Counted from the stretch's first letter, positions 8,128 through 19,427 are shown. The stretch: DNA of 52,512 nt from Planctomycetota bacterium (GCA_018897395.1 JAHIKV010000194.1:1-52512); one strand, 5' to 3'. Made by a program: numbers and translations. Notes: a model not told the origin generated them from the letters alone.

Positions 8128-8469
8128 TCAGTGAGAAAGTTTTGCGCTGGCCAGACGATTCAGGCTGACGCCCGCTTCCGCGGCCTCGACGGCCAAACGT
8201 TGGTGGATTTCCGGGGGAACCCGAATCATGAACTTGCCGCTGAAACGTCGCGTCGAAAGGGGATCGGGGACCGGCTCCCCGCCTGCCCGCATGTCCTTGA
8301 CGGCGTCGGCCACCACGGCCCGGATTCCGCGCAGCGCCGCTTCTGGAGAAGACGCCAGCCAACTGAGGCTCGGGAACTCTGCGCATATCCCGACGTGTTG
8401 CTTGTCTTCCTCCGACCACGTTACTCGATACGTATAGCGGTCATTCTTACCGCGATTCATCTTCCTCAT
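8128..8469 (-). CDS. HicB-like antitoxin family protein, no HicA partner seen
   Basis: 113 residues. The N-terminal half (YTYRVTWSEEDKQHVGICAE, FPSLSWLASSPEAALRGI) is the degenerate RNase-H-like HicB fold; the C-terminal part (FMIRVPPEIHQRLAVEAAEA, GVSLNRLASAKL) is a ribbon-helix-helix or Arc-type DNA-binding region. HicB normally neutralises the HicA mRNA interferase and represses the hicAB operon. No HicA (double-stranded RNA-binding-like, about 60 residues) is encoded within several hundred bases on either side, so this is an orphan. The start at 8469 has AGAGG seven bases upstream; an internal ATG at 8460 is possible but its purine run is too close. The FHA gene lies 57 bases upstream on the same strand. 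Confidence 0.75.
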   Translation of the reverse strand: MRKMNRGKNDRYTYRVTWSEEDKQHVGICAEFPSLSWLASSPEAALRGIRAVVADAVKDMRAGGEPVPDPLSTRRFSGKFMIRVPPEIHQRLAVEAAEAGVSLNRLASAKLSH

Positions 8470-8526
8470 CTTCCAACCTCTCGATGGCCCTGAGGACTTG
8501 TCGGAAGAAATAAATTATCAATCCCG

Positions 8527-9201
8527 TCACTCGCTCGGTTCGCCTATCCCGCGCAGATAGCCCGCCAGCAGGTCTTGCAAGTCGATCAAGTTCTGCCACT
8601 TGTGTTGCTCCAAGGTGACCCGATCGCCTTTGCCTTTCGAGTGGACGGATTGAATCAGCCCGCGCATCCGCAGATGAAGGTATTGCAGAATCTCGGCCGT
8701 TTGCGCGGCCTGGCCGGGGCTTAGCCCCTCGGGCAACTCGGGCGGGGCAAGCGTGTGCAGGATAACTTCCGCGTCGGGATCATTGGCGAAGTTCAACTCG
8801 AAGTCCAACGAAGCCGCGCTCGGCGCCTCGGCAAACTCGTCGGTGTCGAGCGTCACGCCGGCCGAAAGGTTTTCTTCCTTTAACGCGGCCAACCGCTGGG
8901 CGATCTGCTCGCGCGATCCGAAGACCAACACGGTATGCCCCAGCGAGATCACGTCGCCGGGCCGCAGCACCCAAAGCTGCACCGGCTCGCCGTTGACCTT
9001 CGTGCCGTTGGTGCTTTGTAGGTCGGTCAGCACGACCTTGTCCTGGTTTTCCTGAATTTTCAGGTGGAAGCGGCTGATCCGGTCGTCGTTCAGTTGGATG
9101 GGATTGCCTTCTTCGCGGCCGATGGTCAGCGGGGTGGGCGCGTCGGCAAAGACCCGGCCCCGGTCGGCCCCGTCGATCACCCTTAACGTGATAAGTGCCA
9201 T
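8527..9201 (-). CDS. FHA-domain protein
   Basis: 224 residues from the ATG at 9201, preceded by GGGAG. Residues 1-90 are a forkhead-associated domain with the phosphothreonine-binding set: GR at 28-29, SRFH at 43-46 and STNGTKVNG from 63. The remainder is acidic, then helical (LSPGQAAQTAEILQYLHLRM; LEQHKWQNLIDLQDLLAGYL) and has no recognised domain. It probably reads Ser/Thr-kinase output, kinases being numerous in planctomycetes, but no kinase is encoded nearby. Divergent from ftsH across 111 bases. Confidence 0.88.
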   Translation of the reverse strand: MALITLRVIDGADRGRVFADAPTPLTIGREEGNPIQLNDDRISRFHLKIQENQDKVVLTDLQSTNGTKVNGEPVQLWVLRPGDVISLGHTVLVFGSREQIAQRLAALKEENLSAGVTLDTDEFAEAPSAASLDFELNFANDPDAEVILHTLAPPELPEGLSPGQAAQTAEILQYLHLRMRGLIQSVHSKGKGDRVTLEQHKWQNLIDLQDLLAGYLRGIGEPSE

Positions 9202-9312
9202 AACTCCCTTTTTATCCTCGTCCGCATAATCGGTCAAGCCGTCGCACGCCGGGCATGGTACAATATAGAATGTGATCTGCTCGGCGGCATTGCTCCGTGA
9301 AGGACTACGCGA

Positions 9313-11376
9313 ATGAACGATGAACAAAGCCCGAAAAAATCACCCCCGCCGGAGCGCAAGTCCCCCTCGACGGGCATGAATACGGGTATGAATGTCGCCT
9401 GGTATCTGCTCATTTTCGCCGTTGGGGCATTGTTCCTGTACGGCCTGATGGATAACGGCGGCCGGGTCAAACTGAAAATCGTCGACTTGCAAAGGCTGAT
9501 CGAGCAAGGCCCGGAGGGCGCCATCGACGTGCGCGAAAAAGTGGCCGGCAAGGAAACGGAAGTCCTCTACTCGCACTTGGACGATCTGAAGTTCGGCCCG
9601 CAACAAATCACCGGCGCCGTGACCCGCGAGGTAATCTCGCCCACGGACAAACGCGAAAAAGCGAAACCGAAAGTCCCCTTCCATACCCCGCGGTGGGGAC
9701 TCGAAAACGACAAAAACGAATTATTCAATCTTGCGAAGGCGAAGGGTTTTACGAACATCGACGCCGAGGAAGCGCCCAGCGGGTGGCGCAGCATGGGGCT
9801 GATGTTCGCCATGATGATTCTGATCATGGTGATCTTTTTCTTCATGATGCGCCGGCTCGGAGGCGCGGGATCGGCGATGGCCTTCGGACGCAGCCGCGGT
9901 AAACTCTATGCCCAGGAAGACCTCGGCATCTCGTTCGAGGACGTGGCCGGCATCGACGAGGCGGTCGACGAGCTGCGCGAAGTGGTCGATTTCCTCCGCT
10001 CGCCCGAGAAGTACCAGGTCCTCGGCGGCCGGATTCCCAAGGGCGTTTTGCTGGTCGGCCCTCCGGGCACGGGCAAGACGCTGCTGGCCAAGGCGGTCGC
10101 CGGCGAGGCGAGCGTGCCGTTCTTCAGCATCTCCGGCTCCGACTTCGTCGAGATGTTCGTCGGCGTGGGCGCCGCGCGGGTCCGCGACATGTTTCAACAG
10201 GCCCAGACGAAGGCCCCCTGCATCGTGTTCATCGACGAGTTGGACGCGCTGGGCAAGACCCGCGGCTCGAGCGTGGTCGGAGGTCACGACGAACGCGAGC
10301 AGACGCTCAACGCCCTGCTGGTCGAGATGGACGGTTTCGGCTCGAACAGCGGCGTGATCGTGATGGCGGCCACGAACCGCCCCGAAACGCTCGATCCGGC
10401 CCTGTTGCGCCCGGGCCGCTTCGACCGGCACGTGCTGATCGACCGTCCCGACGTCCGCGGACGCGAGGAAATACTAAAGGTCCACGTGGACAAGGTGAAG
10501 CTCGACGAGTCGGTCGATTTGAAGGAAATCGCCCGAATCACGCCCGGCTTCGTCGGGGCCGATCTTGCGAGCCTGGTCAACGAGGCCGCCCTGTTGGCTG
10601 CCCGCGAGAGCAAGTCCGCCGTCACCATGATCGAGTTCAACGAGGGAGTGGAACGCGTCGTGGCGGGTCTGGAGAAGCGCCAGCGCGTGATACATCCCGA
10701 TGAAAAACAACGCATCGCCTACCACGAGAGCGGCCACGCGCTGGTTGCCTACAGCCTGCCGAATTCCGATCCGGTCCACAAGGTTTCGATCATTCCCCGA
10801 GGCCCTACGGCGTTGGGATACACAATGTATCGCCCCGAGGGGGACCGGTATATCAGCACCCAAGCGGAGTTGGAGAGCCGCATCCAGTCGCTCCTGGCCG
10901 GCACGGTGGCCGAAGAGATGATTTTCGGCGACGTGGCGACCGGCGCGCAAAACGATCTGGAACGCGCCACCGAGATCACCCGCAGCATGGTCATGGACTA
11001 CGGCATGAGCCGGCTGGGAAAGGTGAACTTCCGCGAGAGCCGCCGCTCGGTTTTTCTGGCGGGCGGCGAGGATTTTCCCCGTGAGCGGACGCACAGCGAA
11101 CAGACCTGCCGGGAGATCGACGAGGAAATCTCTCGGATTATCGGCGAATCGTTGGAAAGCGTACGCGGCATCCTCCGCGACCGTCGCCAGGCGCTGGTGG
11201 CCTTGGCCGAGCGGTTGATCGAGAAGGAAGTCATCGGCAACGACGAGTTGAAGCAGGTGATCGACGCCAATTTACCCGGCGCGCGGATCGTGCCCGGCAC
11301 GGCCGAGTCCGCCGGCCGACGCGCCGCGGAGGATAATCCAGCGTCGAACGTCAGCAAAGCCGCCGAGAGCGGATAA
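9313..11376 (+). CDS. ftsH: ATP-dependent zinc metalloprotease FtsH
   Basis: 687 residues. Transmembrane helices near residues 20-42 and 155-180 bracket a periplasmic domain; an AAA+ module follows with Walker A GPPGTGKT (249-256), Walker B IVFIDELDAL and the second region of homology ATNRPETLDPALLRPGRFD. The protease domain carries HESGH at 471-475 (two zinc-ligand His and the catalytic Glu) and the downstream Asp in the NDLERATEI segment. It degrades membrane and short-lived cytosolic proteins as a membrane-anchored hexamer. Residue 473 is Ser where many FtsH have Ala, a harmless variation. The C-terminus is Ala-rich. No operon partner follows; a repeat-rich spacer of 188 bases separates it from the next gene. 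Confidence 0.97.
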   Translation: MNDEQSPKKSPPPERKSPSTGMNTGMNVAWYLLIFAVGALFLYGLMDNGGRVKLKIVDLQRLIEQGPEGAIDVREKVAGKETEVLYSHLDDLKFGPQQITGAVTREVISPTDKREKAKPKVPFHTPRWGLENDKNELFNLAKAKGFTNIDAEEAPSGWRSMGLMFAMMILIMVIFFFMMRRLGGAGSAMAFGRSRGKLYAQEDLGISFEDVAGIDEAVDELREVVDFLRSPEKYQVLGGRIPKGVLLVGPPGTGKTLLAKAVAGEASVPFFSISGSDFVEMFVGVGAARVRDMFQQAQTKAPCIVFIDELDALGKTRGSSVVGGHDEREQTLNALLVEMDGFGSNSGVIVMAATNRPETLDPALLRPGRFDRHVLIDRPDVRGREEILKVHVDKVKLDESVDLKEIARITPGFVGADLASLVNEAALLAARESKSAVTMIEFNEGVERVVAGLEKRQRVIHPDEKQRIAYHESGHALVAYSLPNSDPVHKVSIIPRGPTALGYTMYRPEGDRYISTQAELESRIQSLLAGTVAEEMIFGDVATGAQNDLERATEITRSMVMDYGMSRLGKVNFRESRRSVFLAGGEDFPRERTHSEQTCREIDEEISRIIGESLESVRGILRDRRQALVALAERLIEKEVIGNDELKQVIDANLPGARIVPGTAESAGRRAAEDNPASNVSKAAESG

Positions 11377-11406
11377 CCGTCGTCGAATCCGTTAATCTGT
11401 TTAGCG

Positions 11407-11520
11407 GCGGGTGGCGGGCCGGCGGGTGGCACGGGCATCTTGCCCGTGTTCAACTTATCACTGGCGAGACGCCAGTGCCACCCGACGCAAGCCGCCGTGC
11501 CGGCGGCAGCTAAACAACTG
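11407..11520. repeat. Inverted GGGTGGCAC-type and TTTAGC-type repeat sequences
   Basis: GGCGGGTGGCACGGGCATC...TTGCCCGTG and CGAGACGCCAGTGCCACCCG form opposed arms, bounded by TTTAGCGGCG on one side and GCGGCAGCTAAA on the other. Same building plan (outer TTTAGC arms, inner hairpins) as other spacers in this window. Confidence 0.5.
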
Positions 11521-11564
11521 GCGCTGCTTGCGGTTTCGCACCTTGTCCGGTAGAATCGGCCTCC

Positions 11565-13955
<2,391 letters not shown>

Positions 13956-13956
13956 G

Positions 13957-14038
13957 GTAGGGTGCGTCCTCGACGCACCACAACCAAAACTCGACGCACC
14001 ACAACCAAAAATATCGGTGCGTCACGGACGCACCCTAC
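13957..14038. repeat. Family D paired palindrome, first unit of a tandem duplication
   Basis: GTAGGGTGCGTCC ... GGACGCACCCTAC with internal GACGCACC/GGTGCGTC arms and two ACAACCAAAA tracts. It begins directly after the stop codon of the preceding gene. The next unit lies 99 bases downstream. Confidence 0.9.
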
Positions 14039-14055
14039 TCGGCTCGGCGGGTAAG

Positions 14056-14137
14056 GTAGGGTGCGTCCTTGACGCACCACAACCAAAACTCGACGCACCA
14101 CAACCAAAAATAGCGGTGCGTCGCGGACGCACCCTAC
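14056..14137. repeat. Family D paired palindrome, second unit
   Basis: Nearly identical to 13957-14038. The bases before it, CTCGGCGGGTAAG, repeat the last codons and stop of the GNAT-like gene, so the duplication arose after the element had inserted and carried the gene end with it. Confidence 0.9.
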
Positions 14138-14174
14138 GGTTCTCGGCGGTTAATCGCGGCAAACGAGAGAACGC

Positions 14175-14561
14175 TCAGCTTGACCCCAGAAAACCGCCGA
14201 TCACCGCCAGAATGGGCTTGAGTTTCTTGTGGATCGGATCGACTTCCACGCCGAAATTCTCGAGCGCCGTGGCGCCGATCAAAAACAACGAACCCTTCGG
14301 AGCGAAAACGACCGGACACGGGATATTCCCCTCCAGTCCTTCGATCTGAAAATCGCAGAAACCAAAAAGCCTCGTTTCCTGCCTCCCGTCGGCAAGGACC
14401 AAATTGCGCGTGGCGGAAGGCTCCGCTCCGATCCGTTCGAGATAGTCCTCGGGCACGAAAGAATACAAGGCTCCGGTGTCGATCCAAAACTCCTCCTCGA
14501 AACACAACTCCGGTTTCTTGCTGTTTGATACCTTTACTCTCTTCTTGAACATTCCCATCAC
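14175..14561 (-). CDS. Single-domain retropepsin-like aspartyl protease family protein
   Basis: 128 residues. ELCFEEEFWIDTGALYSFVP carries the Asp-Thr-Gly triad (D28), followed by NLVLADGRQETRLFGFCDF and LFLIGATALENFGVEVDPIH, which parallels the 7674-8036 protein (GVVALENTGVTVDPATK). The two proteins are therefore paralogues, and both end their family core with an ALENxGVxVDP signature. Activity would need dimerisation. The ATGs at 14561, 14558 and 14552 are all possible starts. No clear partner gene. Confidence 0.78.
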   Translation of the reverse strand: MMGMFKKRVKVSNSKKPELCFEEEFWIDTGALYSFVPEDYLERIGAEPSATRNLVLADGRQETRLFGFCDFQIEGLEGNIPCPVVFAPKGSLFLIGATALENFGVEVDPIHKKLKPILAVIGGFLGSS

Positions 14562-14626
14562 GTTCTTTCCACCGCCGCTGACCGGAATGAAGGTATCGGA
14601 TCAGACTTCGGCTGGGTAATGACGTT

Positions 14627-14658
14627 TAGCCGGCGGGCTTGCCCGCCGCGAAAATGCG
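14627..14658. repeat. Short TTTAGC hairpin
   Basis: GTTTAGCCGGCGGGC-TT-GCCCGCCG followed by CGAAAAT. Related in plan to the hairpins at 47225-47258 and 51985-52003 (GCGGCTAAAC ends). Nothing else was recognised between 14562 and 14781. Confidence 0.6.
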
Positions 14659-14781
14659 GAGCGACACGGTGGATAAGACCGCCCGCGAAACTTCAACACT
14701 TTCATCGTAACGAACTACCTGAAGTCTACCGCAATTTGCTGTACAGGTCAATTTGCGTGACCGCACCCCCCCGCGGCAGCT

Positions 14782-16053
14782 TCATCCCGCCTTGCGGTAA
14801 TACAGAGTTTCTTCCGCCGGTTGTTCGGCTTCGCGGTCGTTGCGGACGATCTTTTGCACTTCTCCGCCGGGGAGGACGCGGTAGCGAATGCCGCGCCAGT
14901 TGATCCAGCGTCCGACCGAAGCGCTGACCACGCCGATCCAATGGGCCAGTTCCACCAGCGGGTTGGCCCAAATATCGAACCGCTGGATCCGTCGCGAGGC
15001 CTTTTCCCAATGTGGAAAATAGGTTTTCACCAGGCTTTGACGCACCGCGCCTCGGTAGACCGTCACCATATAGAGCGCCGCGGCCACGGTCAGCGGAATC
15101 CAAGGCGACGGCGAACCGGTCAACAGACTCCACGCCAACACGCCAAAATTGCCGAGCCAGACAAGGCTCGTGAACGTGGCCGACACCAAGGAGAAGAGCC
15201 ACCAGTTGAACGTGTACAGTCTGGCGATGAGATATTGGCGTCGGATGAACGACATCGCTTTGCCGAGCGATTCGTCCAGCGGCGAGGCCACCACGCAGGC
15301 CGGCTCGAAGCGGACCGGCAGCCGAAAGCGTTGCATAACCCGGCTGGCGACCAGATCGTCGCCGAGCGTACCCTTCCATGCCTCGCGCAAGCCGACGGCC
15401 TCGAACACGTCGCGGAGGATCGCCCACGAGCCGCCCCAGATCAGGTAGTGGCTGCTGCGGGTCAGCAGCGACAGCACGTCGCAGTTCATGCTGTAGACCA
15501 AGGCGTTGGCGACGGTCGCCCGATGTGGCGTGAACCAGCGATAGCCGGTGACGGCGCCCCAGCCCGGCTCGTTCAATCGCGCGACCATCATCCGCAGCCA
15601 CTCGGGCCTGGGCCTGGCGTCGGAATCGACAAACGCAATGTATTTTACCCGCCGCGAAATATGCTCCGTGGCGACGCGGAGATTGTGTACCTTCTGGCCG
15701 CTGTCCGAGGCCCGCCCGGCAACGACCACCCGCGCCGGCACCCAAGGATGGCCGGCCATCGCCCGACGGATGGCCGGGTATGCCGGATCGTTGACGCTTT
15801 CGACGATGAACGTTACCTCGTAATTATCGTAGTCTTGCTCGAACAGCGCACGAAGGTTTGTTTCCAGTTCGAGATCGACGCCCTTGCATGGGGCGAACAG
15901 CGCTACGCGCCCGGTCGGCTGGTGCCGATGAATGTCGCGCATGCAACTCCGCACGTAGCGGCGATGCTCCCATGTCTGTAACGCCAGCAGCAGCGACCAG
16001 ACGATCACCAGCCCCGACAGGATCAGATAGACCGAAAGCCAATACACATCCAT
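14782..16053 (-). CDS. Membrane glycosyltransferase, family 2 (ceramide glucosyltransferase/HpnI-like)
   Basis: 423 residues from the ATG at 16053. An N-terminal membrane helix (YWLSVYLILSGLVIVWSLLL) precedes a GT-A domain: VALFAPCKGVDLELETNL, the DxD-type motif FVDSDA, a LGDDLV acidic motif and RRQYL in place of the Q/RxxRW processivity signature. Two or more C-terminal helices (LVSATFTSLVWLGNFGVLAW; WIPLTVAAALYMVTVY) follow. The arrangement fits GT21-type enzymes that glycosylate ceramide or hopanoid-type lipid acceptors at the inner membrane. Sugar donor and acceptor cannot be read from sequence. An earlier ATG at 16113 adds a polar stretch before the signal-anchor and is less likely. Confidence 0.85.
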   Translation of the reverse strand: MDVYWLSVYLILSGLVIVWSLLLALQTWEHRRYVRSCMRDIHRHQPTGRVALFAPCKGVDLELETNLRALFEQDYDNYEVTFIVESVNDPAYPAIRRAMAGHPWVPARVVVAGRASDSGQKVHNLRVATEHISRRVKYIAFVDSDARPRPEWLRMMVARLNEPGWGAVTGYRWFTPHRATVANALVYSMNCDVLSLLTRSSHYLIWGGSWAILRDVFEAVGLREAWKGTLGDDLVASRVMQRFRLPVRFEPACVVASPLDESLGKAMSFIRRQYLIARLYTFNWWLFSLVSATFTSLVWLGNFGVLAWSLLTGSPSPWIPLTVAAALYMVTVYRGAVRQSLVKTYFPHWEKASRRIQRFDIWANPLVELAHWIGVVSASVGRWINWRGIRYRVLPGGEVQKIVRNDREAEQPAEETLYYRKAG

Positions 16054-16240
16054 GCGAGTCCCGCGGTTCGGAGAGGCGGTTTTATGGAGCGGTGAGAATA
16101 CCTGTTGCACCAAAACGGGTCAATATCAGGGTATCACGGGCTGTAAAGATAGGGGGGATGGCTAATGTGCGTTGTGTTGGGCGGTCAACCCTCGCCGTGC
16201 GAAGGGGGCTATTGAATGTCGGGTAATCAATGTCGTGAAT

Positions 16241-16319
16241 AATAGCCGGGGGCTAACAGCCCCCGGAGAGGAGACCCGCAATTTGCGCACATTCCGGGGG
16301 CTGTTAGCCCTCGGCTATT
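16241..16319. repeat. Family C paired palindrome (inverted orientation)
   Basis: AATAGCCGGGGGCTAACAGC with its complement GCTGTTAGCC(C/T)CGGCTATT about 80 bases overall. The core, read on the minus strand, is AATGTGCGCAAATTGC, shared with the copy at 23553-23632 (AATGTGCGCAAGTTGC), so this copy is reversed relative to the other two. It is the only recognisable content of the 16054-16428 spacer. Confidence 0.88.
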
Positions 16320-16428
16320 GCGGCAAAAATTTTGAGTCAAAAAACCGGCGCCCCATGCCCCGCCCGAAATCCCCTCTTACCGCTAACTGAGCTTGACCCC
16401 TGCCCGCCCGCCCCACACAATTCAATCC

Positions 16429-17619
16429 ATGTACATTTTGACGCGGTACCTGGTCTGGGAGGTTTTCAAGTTTTTCTTGGCGGCGTTGGCGGTGCTGACG
16501 CTGATGGTCACCATCGGCATGGGCGTAAAGGAGGGGATGCACCGGGGCCTGCCGCCGTTGGTGATGCTGCGGACCATGCCCTTCATGCTGCCGGAGATGC
16601 TCGGCATCACCATTCCCGCCGCCATGCTCTACTCGGTCAGCAGCGTGTTCGGCCGGATGACCGGGGCGAACGAAATCGTGGCCTTGAAGTCGCTGGGGAT
16701 CAGTCCGATGGCGGCCGTTTGGCCGGTGTTGGTGCTGGCCGCGTTCCTCAGCCTGGGCACGGTCTGGATGTACGAGATCGCCGCCACCTGGTGCCGGCCC
16801 AGTGTGCATCGGATCGCATACGAGTCGATCGAGGAAATCGCTTACGGCATGTTGCGGAAGAAGGGTTCGTACGACTGCGACCAGTTCCGCATCGCCGTGA
16901 AAAGCGTCGACGGCCGGCGGCTGATCCGGCCGTCGATCACGTTGAAGGAGCAGCCCGGCCGACCGCGGATCATGCTTAACGCCGCCGAGGCGGAGCTGCA
17001 CACCGATTGGCGGGCCAAGTTGCTGCGGATCATTTGCCGACAGGGGGAGGTGGACTTCGAGGGGCAAATGCGGATGTCGTTCCCCGACGAACAAGAGTAT
17101 ACCGTGCCGATCGTCGTGTCGCCGACGCCGCCGTTCCACCGCGATTGGGTCTCGCTGGGAAGCATACCCCGCCTGATCGAAATACTACAATCCGAGCAGG
17201 CCAATACCGAGGCCGAGTTGCGGCAGCTCGAAAACCTCCGCGAGGCGAACAAGGCCCTGGGAACGCCCGAATCGAAAACCGACGACGCCGAGATAACCGC
17301 GAAAACCGACAAGATCGCCGAGTATCGCCATCTGATATTACGCCTGAAGACCGAGCCGTACCGCCGTTGGTCGAACGGGTTCACTTGCCTCTGTTTCGCG
17401 TTGATCGGCACGCCGGTGGCCATGCTTTGGCGTCACGCCGACGCGTTGACGAACTTTTTCGTCTGCTTCCTGCCGATCCTTGCGATCTACTATCCGTTGC
17501 TGATGTTCGGCGAGGACCTTTCGACCTCCGGCACGTTGCCGCCGATCTCCTTTTGGACGGGCAACGTCGTGCTCTCGATTCCCGCGGTCGTTCTGTTGCG
17601 TTGGATAGTCCGGCATTAA
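16429..17619 (+). CDS. LptF/LptG-family permease (YjgP/YjgQ)
   Basis: 396 residues from the ATG at 16429 (MYILTRYLVWEVFKFFLAAL, the usual opening of the family). Helices near 10-35, 50-75 and 95-120, a large central periplasmic region (about 130-320, including a Gln/Glu-rich coiled segment LRQLENLREANK) and C-terminal helices (FTCLCFALIGTPVAML; FFVCFLPILAIYYPLLMF; VLSIPAVVLLRWIV) match LptF/LptG, the permeases that with LptB extract lipopolysaccharide from the inner membrane. Only one of the pair is here, so F or G cannot be assigned. Its presence argues for an outer membrane with exported lipid. Confidence 0.88.
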   Translation: MYILTRYLVWEVFKFFLAALAVLTLMVTIGMGVKEGMHRGLPPLVMLRTMPFMLPEMLGITIPAAMLYSVSSVFGRMTGANEIVALKSLGISPMAAVWPVLVLAAFLSLGTVWMYEIAATWCRPSVHRIAYESIEEIAYGMLRKKGSYDCDQFRIAVKSVDGRRLIRPSITLKEQPGRPRIMLNAAEAELHTDWRAKLLRIICRQGEVDFEGQMRMSFPDEQEYTVPIVVSPTPPFHRDWVSLGSIPRLIEILQSEQANTEAELRQLENLREANKALGTPESKTDDAEITAKTDKIAEYRHLILRLKTEPYRRWSNGFTCLCFALIGTPVAMLWRHADALTNFFVCFLPILAIYYPLLMFGEDLSTSGTLPPISFWTGNVVLSIPAVVLLRWIVRH

Positions 17620-17667
17620 CGAAAAAACCGTTTTTCCGCCGCGCCTAATTATGGTGTAAACTTGGAT

Positions 17668-18858
17668 ATGAACGCAGACTTCAAACTGCCCGAAATAGGC
17701 GGAAATGTCGCTGGCGGAGACGTGGTCGGCGTGCTGGTGCGCGAGGGGGACGTGATCGCCGCCAACGACGGGGTGATCGAGTTGGAGACCGACAAGGCCG
17801 TGCTGGAAATCCCTTGCACCCTGGCCGGCCAGGTCACGAAGGTCCACGTCGCCAAAGGTCAAACCGTCAAGGTCGGCCAACCGCTGTTGACCGTCAAGAC
17901 GGAGGTCGAGACGGTTGCGAAACCGCATGATGCTAAAAAGCCGCGACCGTCCGCCGCGCCGGCCGGTCCCGAGGCCCGGCGTCTGGCCCGCGAACTGGGC
18001 GTCGATCTCGCCCGGGTGCAAGGCACCGGCAAGCGTGGACGGATCACCGTCGAAGACGTCCGCGCCGCGGCCGTCGGCTCGTCCGCGGGCATCCCCGCCC
18101 AGCGCGGCAGCCGCGAGCCGGCCGTCCCGCCGGGCGAACTGGGCGAGGATTCTTACGGCCCGGTCCGCCGCGAGCGGATGTCGAAAATCCGCCGCACCAT
18201 CGCCGCCCAAATGGTCACTTCGGCGAGCACCATCCCGCACGTCACCAACTTCGACGACGCCGACGTGACCGAACTGGAACGAATGCGGAAAACCATCCCG
18301 CCGGCGTACCTTGGCCCGACGATCAAGTTGACGGCGATGCCGTTCGTCATCCGCGCGGCGGCGTTGGCGCTGCGGCAGCATCCGTTGCTGAACGCGAGCA
18401 TCGACGAGGAAAAGGAACAGATCGTCTACAAGCAGTACGTCAACGTGGGCGTGGCGGTCGATACGCCCCGCGGCCTGGTCGTGCCGGTGATGCGCGGCGC
18501 CGATCGGATGAGCATTTTGCATATTGCCCGCGAGCTGACGCTGCTTGCGGCCCGTGCCCGCTCGGCCGAGTTCACGGTCGACGAGCTTCGCGGGGGCACG
18601 TTCACCGTCAGCAATCTGGGCGCGGTCGGCAGCGTTTACAGCACGCCGATCATAAACCACCCGGAGGTGGCCATCTTGTTGTTGGGCCGCTCGCGCTGGA
18701 TGCTGTCCGTGTTCGAGGGGAAGATCGAAGGCCGGCTGAAGATGCCGCTGAGTCTCTCGTTCGACCACCGCGTCGTGGACGGCGGCGCCGCCGGCCGGTT
18801 CCTCAACGACGTTATTGACTATCTCCAATCGCCCGGTAAACTGCTGTTGACGAAGTAG
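17668..18858 (+). CDS. 2-oxoacid dehydrogenase complex E2 (dihydrolipoamide acyltransferase)
   Basis: 396 residues. The lipoyl domain contains ETDKAVLEIP with the lipoylated K43; a peripheral-subunit-binding domain follows (ARRLARELGVDLARVQGTGK, RGRITVEDV, about 105-140); the catalytic domain ends with SFDHRVVDGG, giving the acyl-transfer His 367 and Asp 371. A single lipoyl domain is present. ATG at 17668 is preferred; TTG at 17662 is two codons earlier. No E1 or E3 gene lies next to it, so whether it serves pyruvate, 2-oxoglutarate or branched-chain dehydrogenase is undetermined. GGTGTAAAC just upstream gives only a weak ribosome site. Confidence 0.93.
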   Translation: MNADFKLPEIGGNVAGGDVVGVLVREGDVIAANDGVIELETDKAVLEIPCTLAGQVTKVHVAKGQTVKVGQPLLTVKTEVETVAKPHDAKKPRPSAAPAGPEARRLARELGVDLARVQGTGKRGRITVEDVRAAAVGSSAGIPAQRGSREPAVPPGELGEDSYGPVRRERMSKIRRTIAAQMVTSASTIPHVTNFDDADVTELERMRKTIPPAYLGPTIKLTAMPFVIRAAALALRQHPLLNASIDEEKEQIVYKQYVNVGVAVDTPRGLVVPVMRGADRMSILHIARELTLLAARARSAEFTVDELRGGTFTVSNLGAVGSVYSTPIINHPEVAILLLGRSRWMLSVFEGKIEGRLKMPLSLSFDHRVVDGGAAGRFLNDVIDYLQSPGKLLLTK

Positions 18859-18899
18859 TGTTGGGCTAAACGACTTCCAGAGAATCCAGAACACCATCC

Positions 18900-19316
18900 A
18901 TGCCGCTATTCACGAAAAACAAAGTGCCCCGGGTCAGGAGTTTCGTCATTAAGTTGGTTAACAACAACTGCCCGGAATTGAAATCGCTGATCGAGGGGCC
19001 TCGACGGGACAGCCGGGTCAACATGACGGTGGTTGTGATGGTGATTCCCTTGGAAGGCAAGGCCCTCCAGGTCGGCCAGGCGTTTATGGCCGTTACCAAG
19101 GAGTTTTCGTCCACCGGCGTGGCGGTCGTGCTCGATCACCCGCGCGGGATGGACGAGGCCATCTTGGGTTTCCGCATCGAGGGGGAGATGACCTACGTTC
19201 GCGCCAAGGCGAAGCACCTTAACCCCATCGGCGGCGGATTTTATCAACTTGGCTTTGAACTGGAGGAAATCGTCGCCCCGGGCGATTACCCGAAGCTGCA
19301 ATCATTGAGTTTCTGA
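18900..19316 (+). CDS. PilZ-like domain protein
   Basis: 138 residues, 41 bases after the E2 gene. GPRRDSRVNMTVVV supplies an RRxxR motif (R35, R36, R39), and KEFSSTGVAVV (68-77) stands where PilZ domains have (D/N)xSxxG, with Glu at the acidic position. The downstream alternating hydrophobic strands and GGGFYQLGFELEE are typical of the PilZ barrel. If functional it would bind cyclic di-GMP; the Asp-to-Glu change and lack of a partner domain make this uncertain. No signal peptide. Confidence 0.6.
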   Translation: MPLFTKNKVPRVRSFVIKLVNNNCPELKSLIEGPRRDSRVNMTVVVMVIPLEGKALQVGQAFMAVTKEFSSTGVAVVLDHPRGMDEAILGFRIEGEMTYVRAKAKHLNPIGGGFYQLGFELEEIVAPGDYPKLQSLSF

Positions 19317-19347
19317 TTGCCGGAACAGCTTTCCGTAACCGTTCACA

Positions 19348-19427
19348 GGGGACTGTCCCAATTTTCGCGGCGTGAGGGACGTTGCCTTGGAAAATCGCTT
19401 GACCGCCGCGAAAATGGGACTGTCCCC
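19348..19427. repeat. GGGGACTGTCCC inverted pair
   Basis: GGGGACTGTCCCAATTTTCG (19348 on) and its complement GCCGCGAAAATGGGACTGTC (19405-19427 with the final CCC) bracket about 30 bases. It immediately precedes a similar but distinct pair at 19443-19517. Confidence 0.8.

Noticed and set aside
8447..8530. 27-codon frame starting at a GTG that overlaps the FHA stop (GTGA)
   Set aside because: Overlap suggests coupling, but the frame contains the HicB-like start and is very short with no recognisable product; the GTGA coincidence is not enough.
9202..9240. TTGACC-N17-TAAAAA on minus before the FHA gene
   Set aside because: The match is good, but the -10 would sit directly on the ribosome site and transcription would start at the ATG; not enough to call a promoter.
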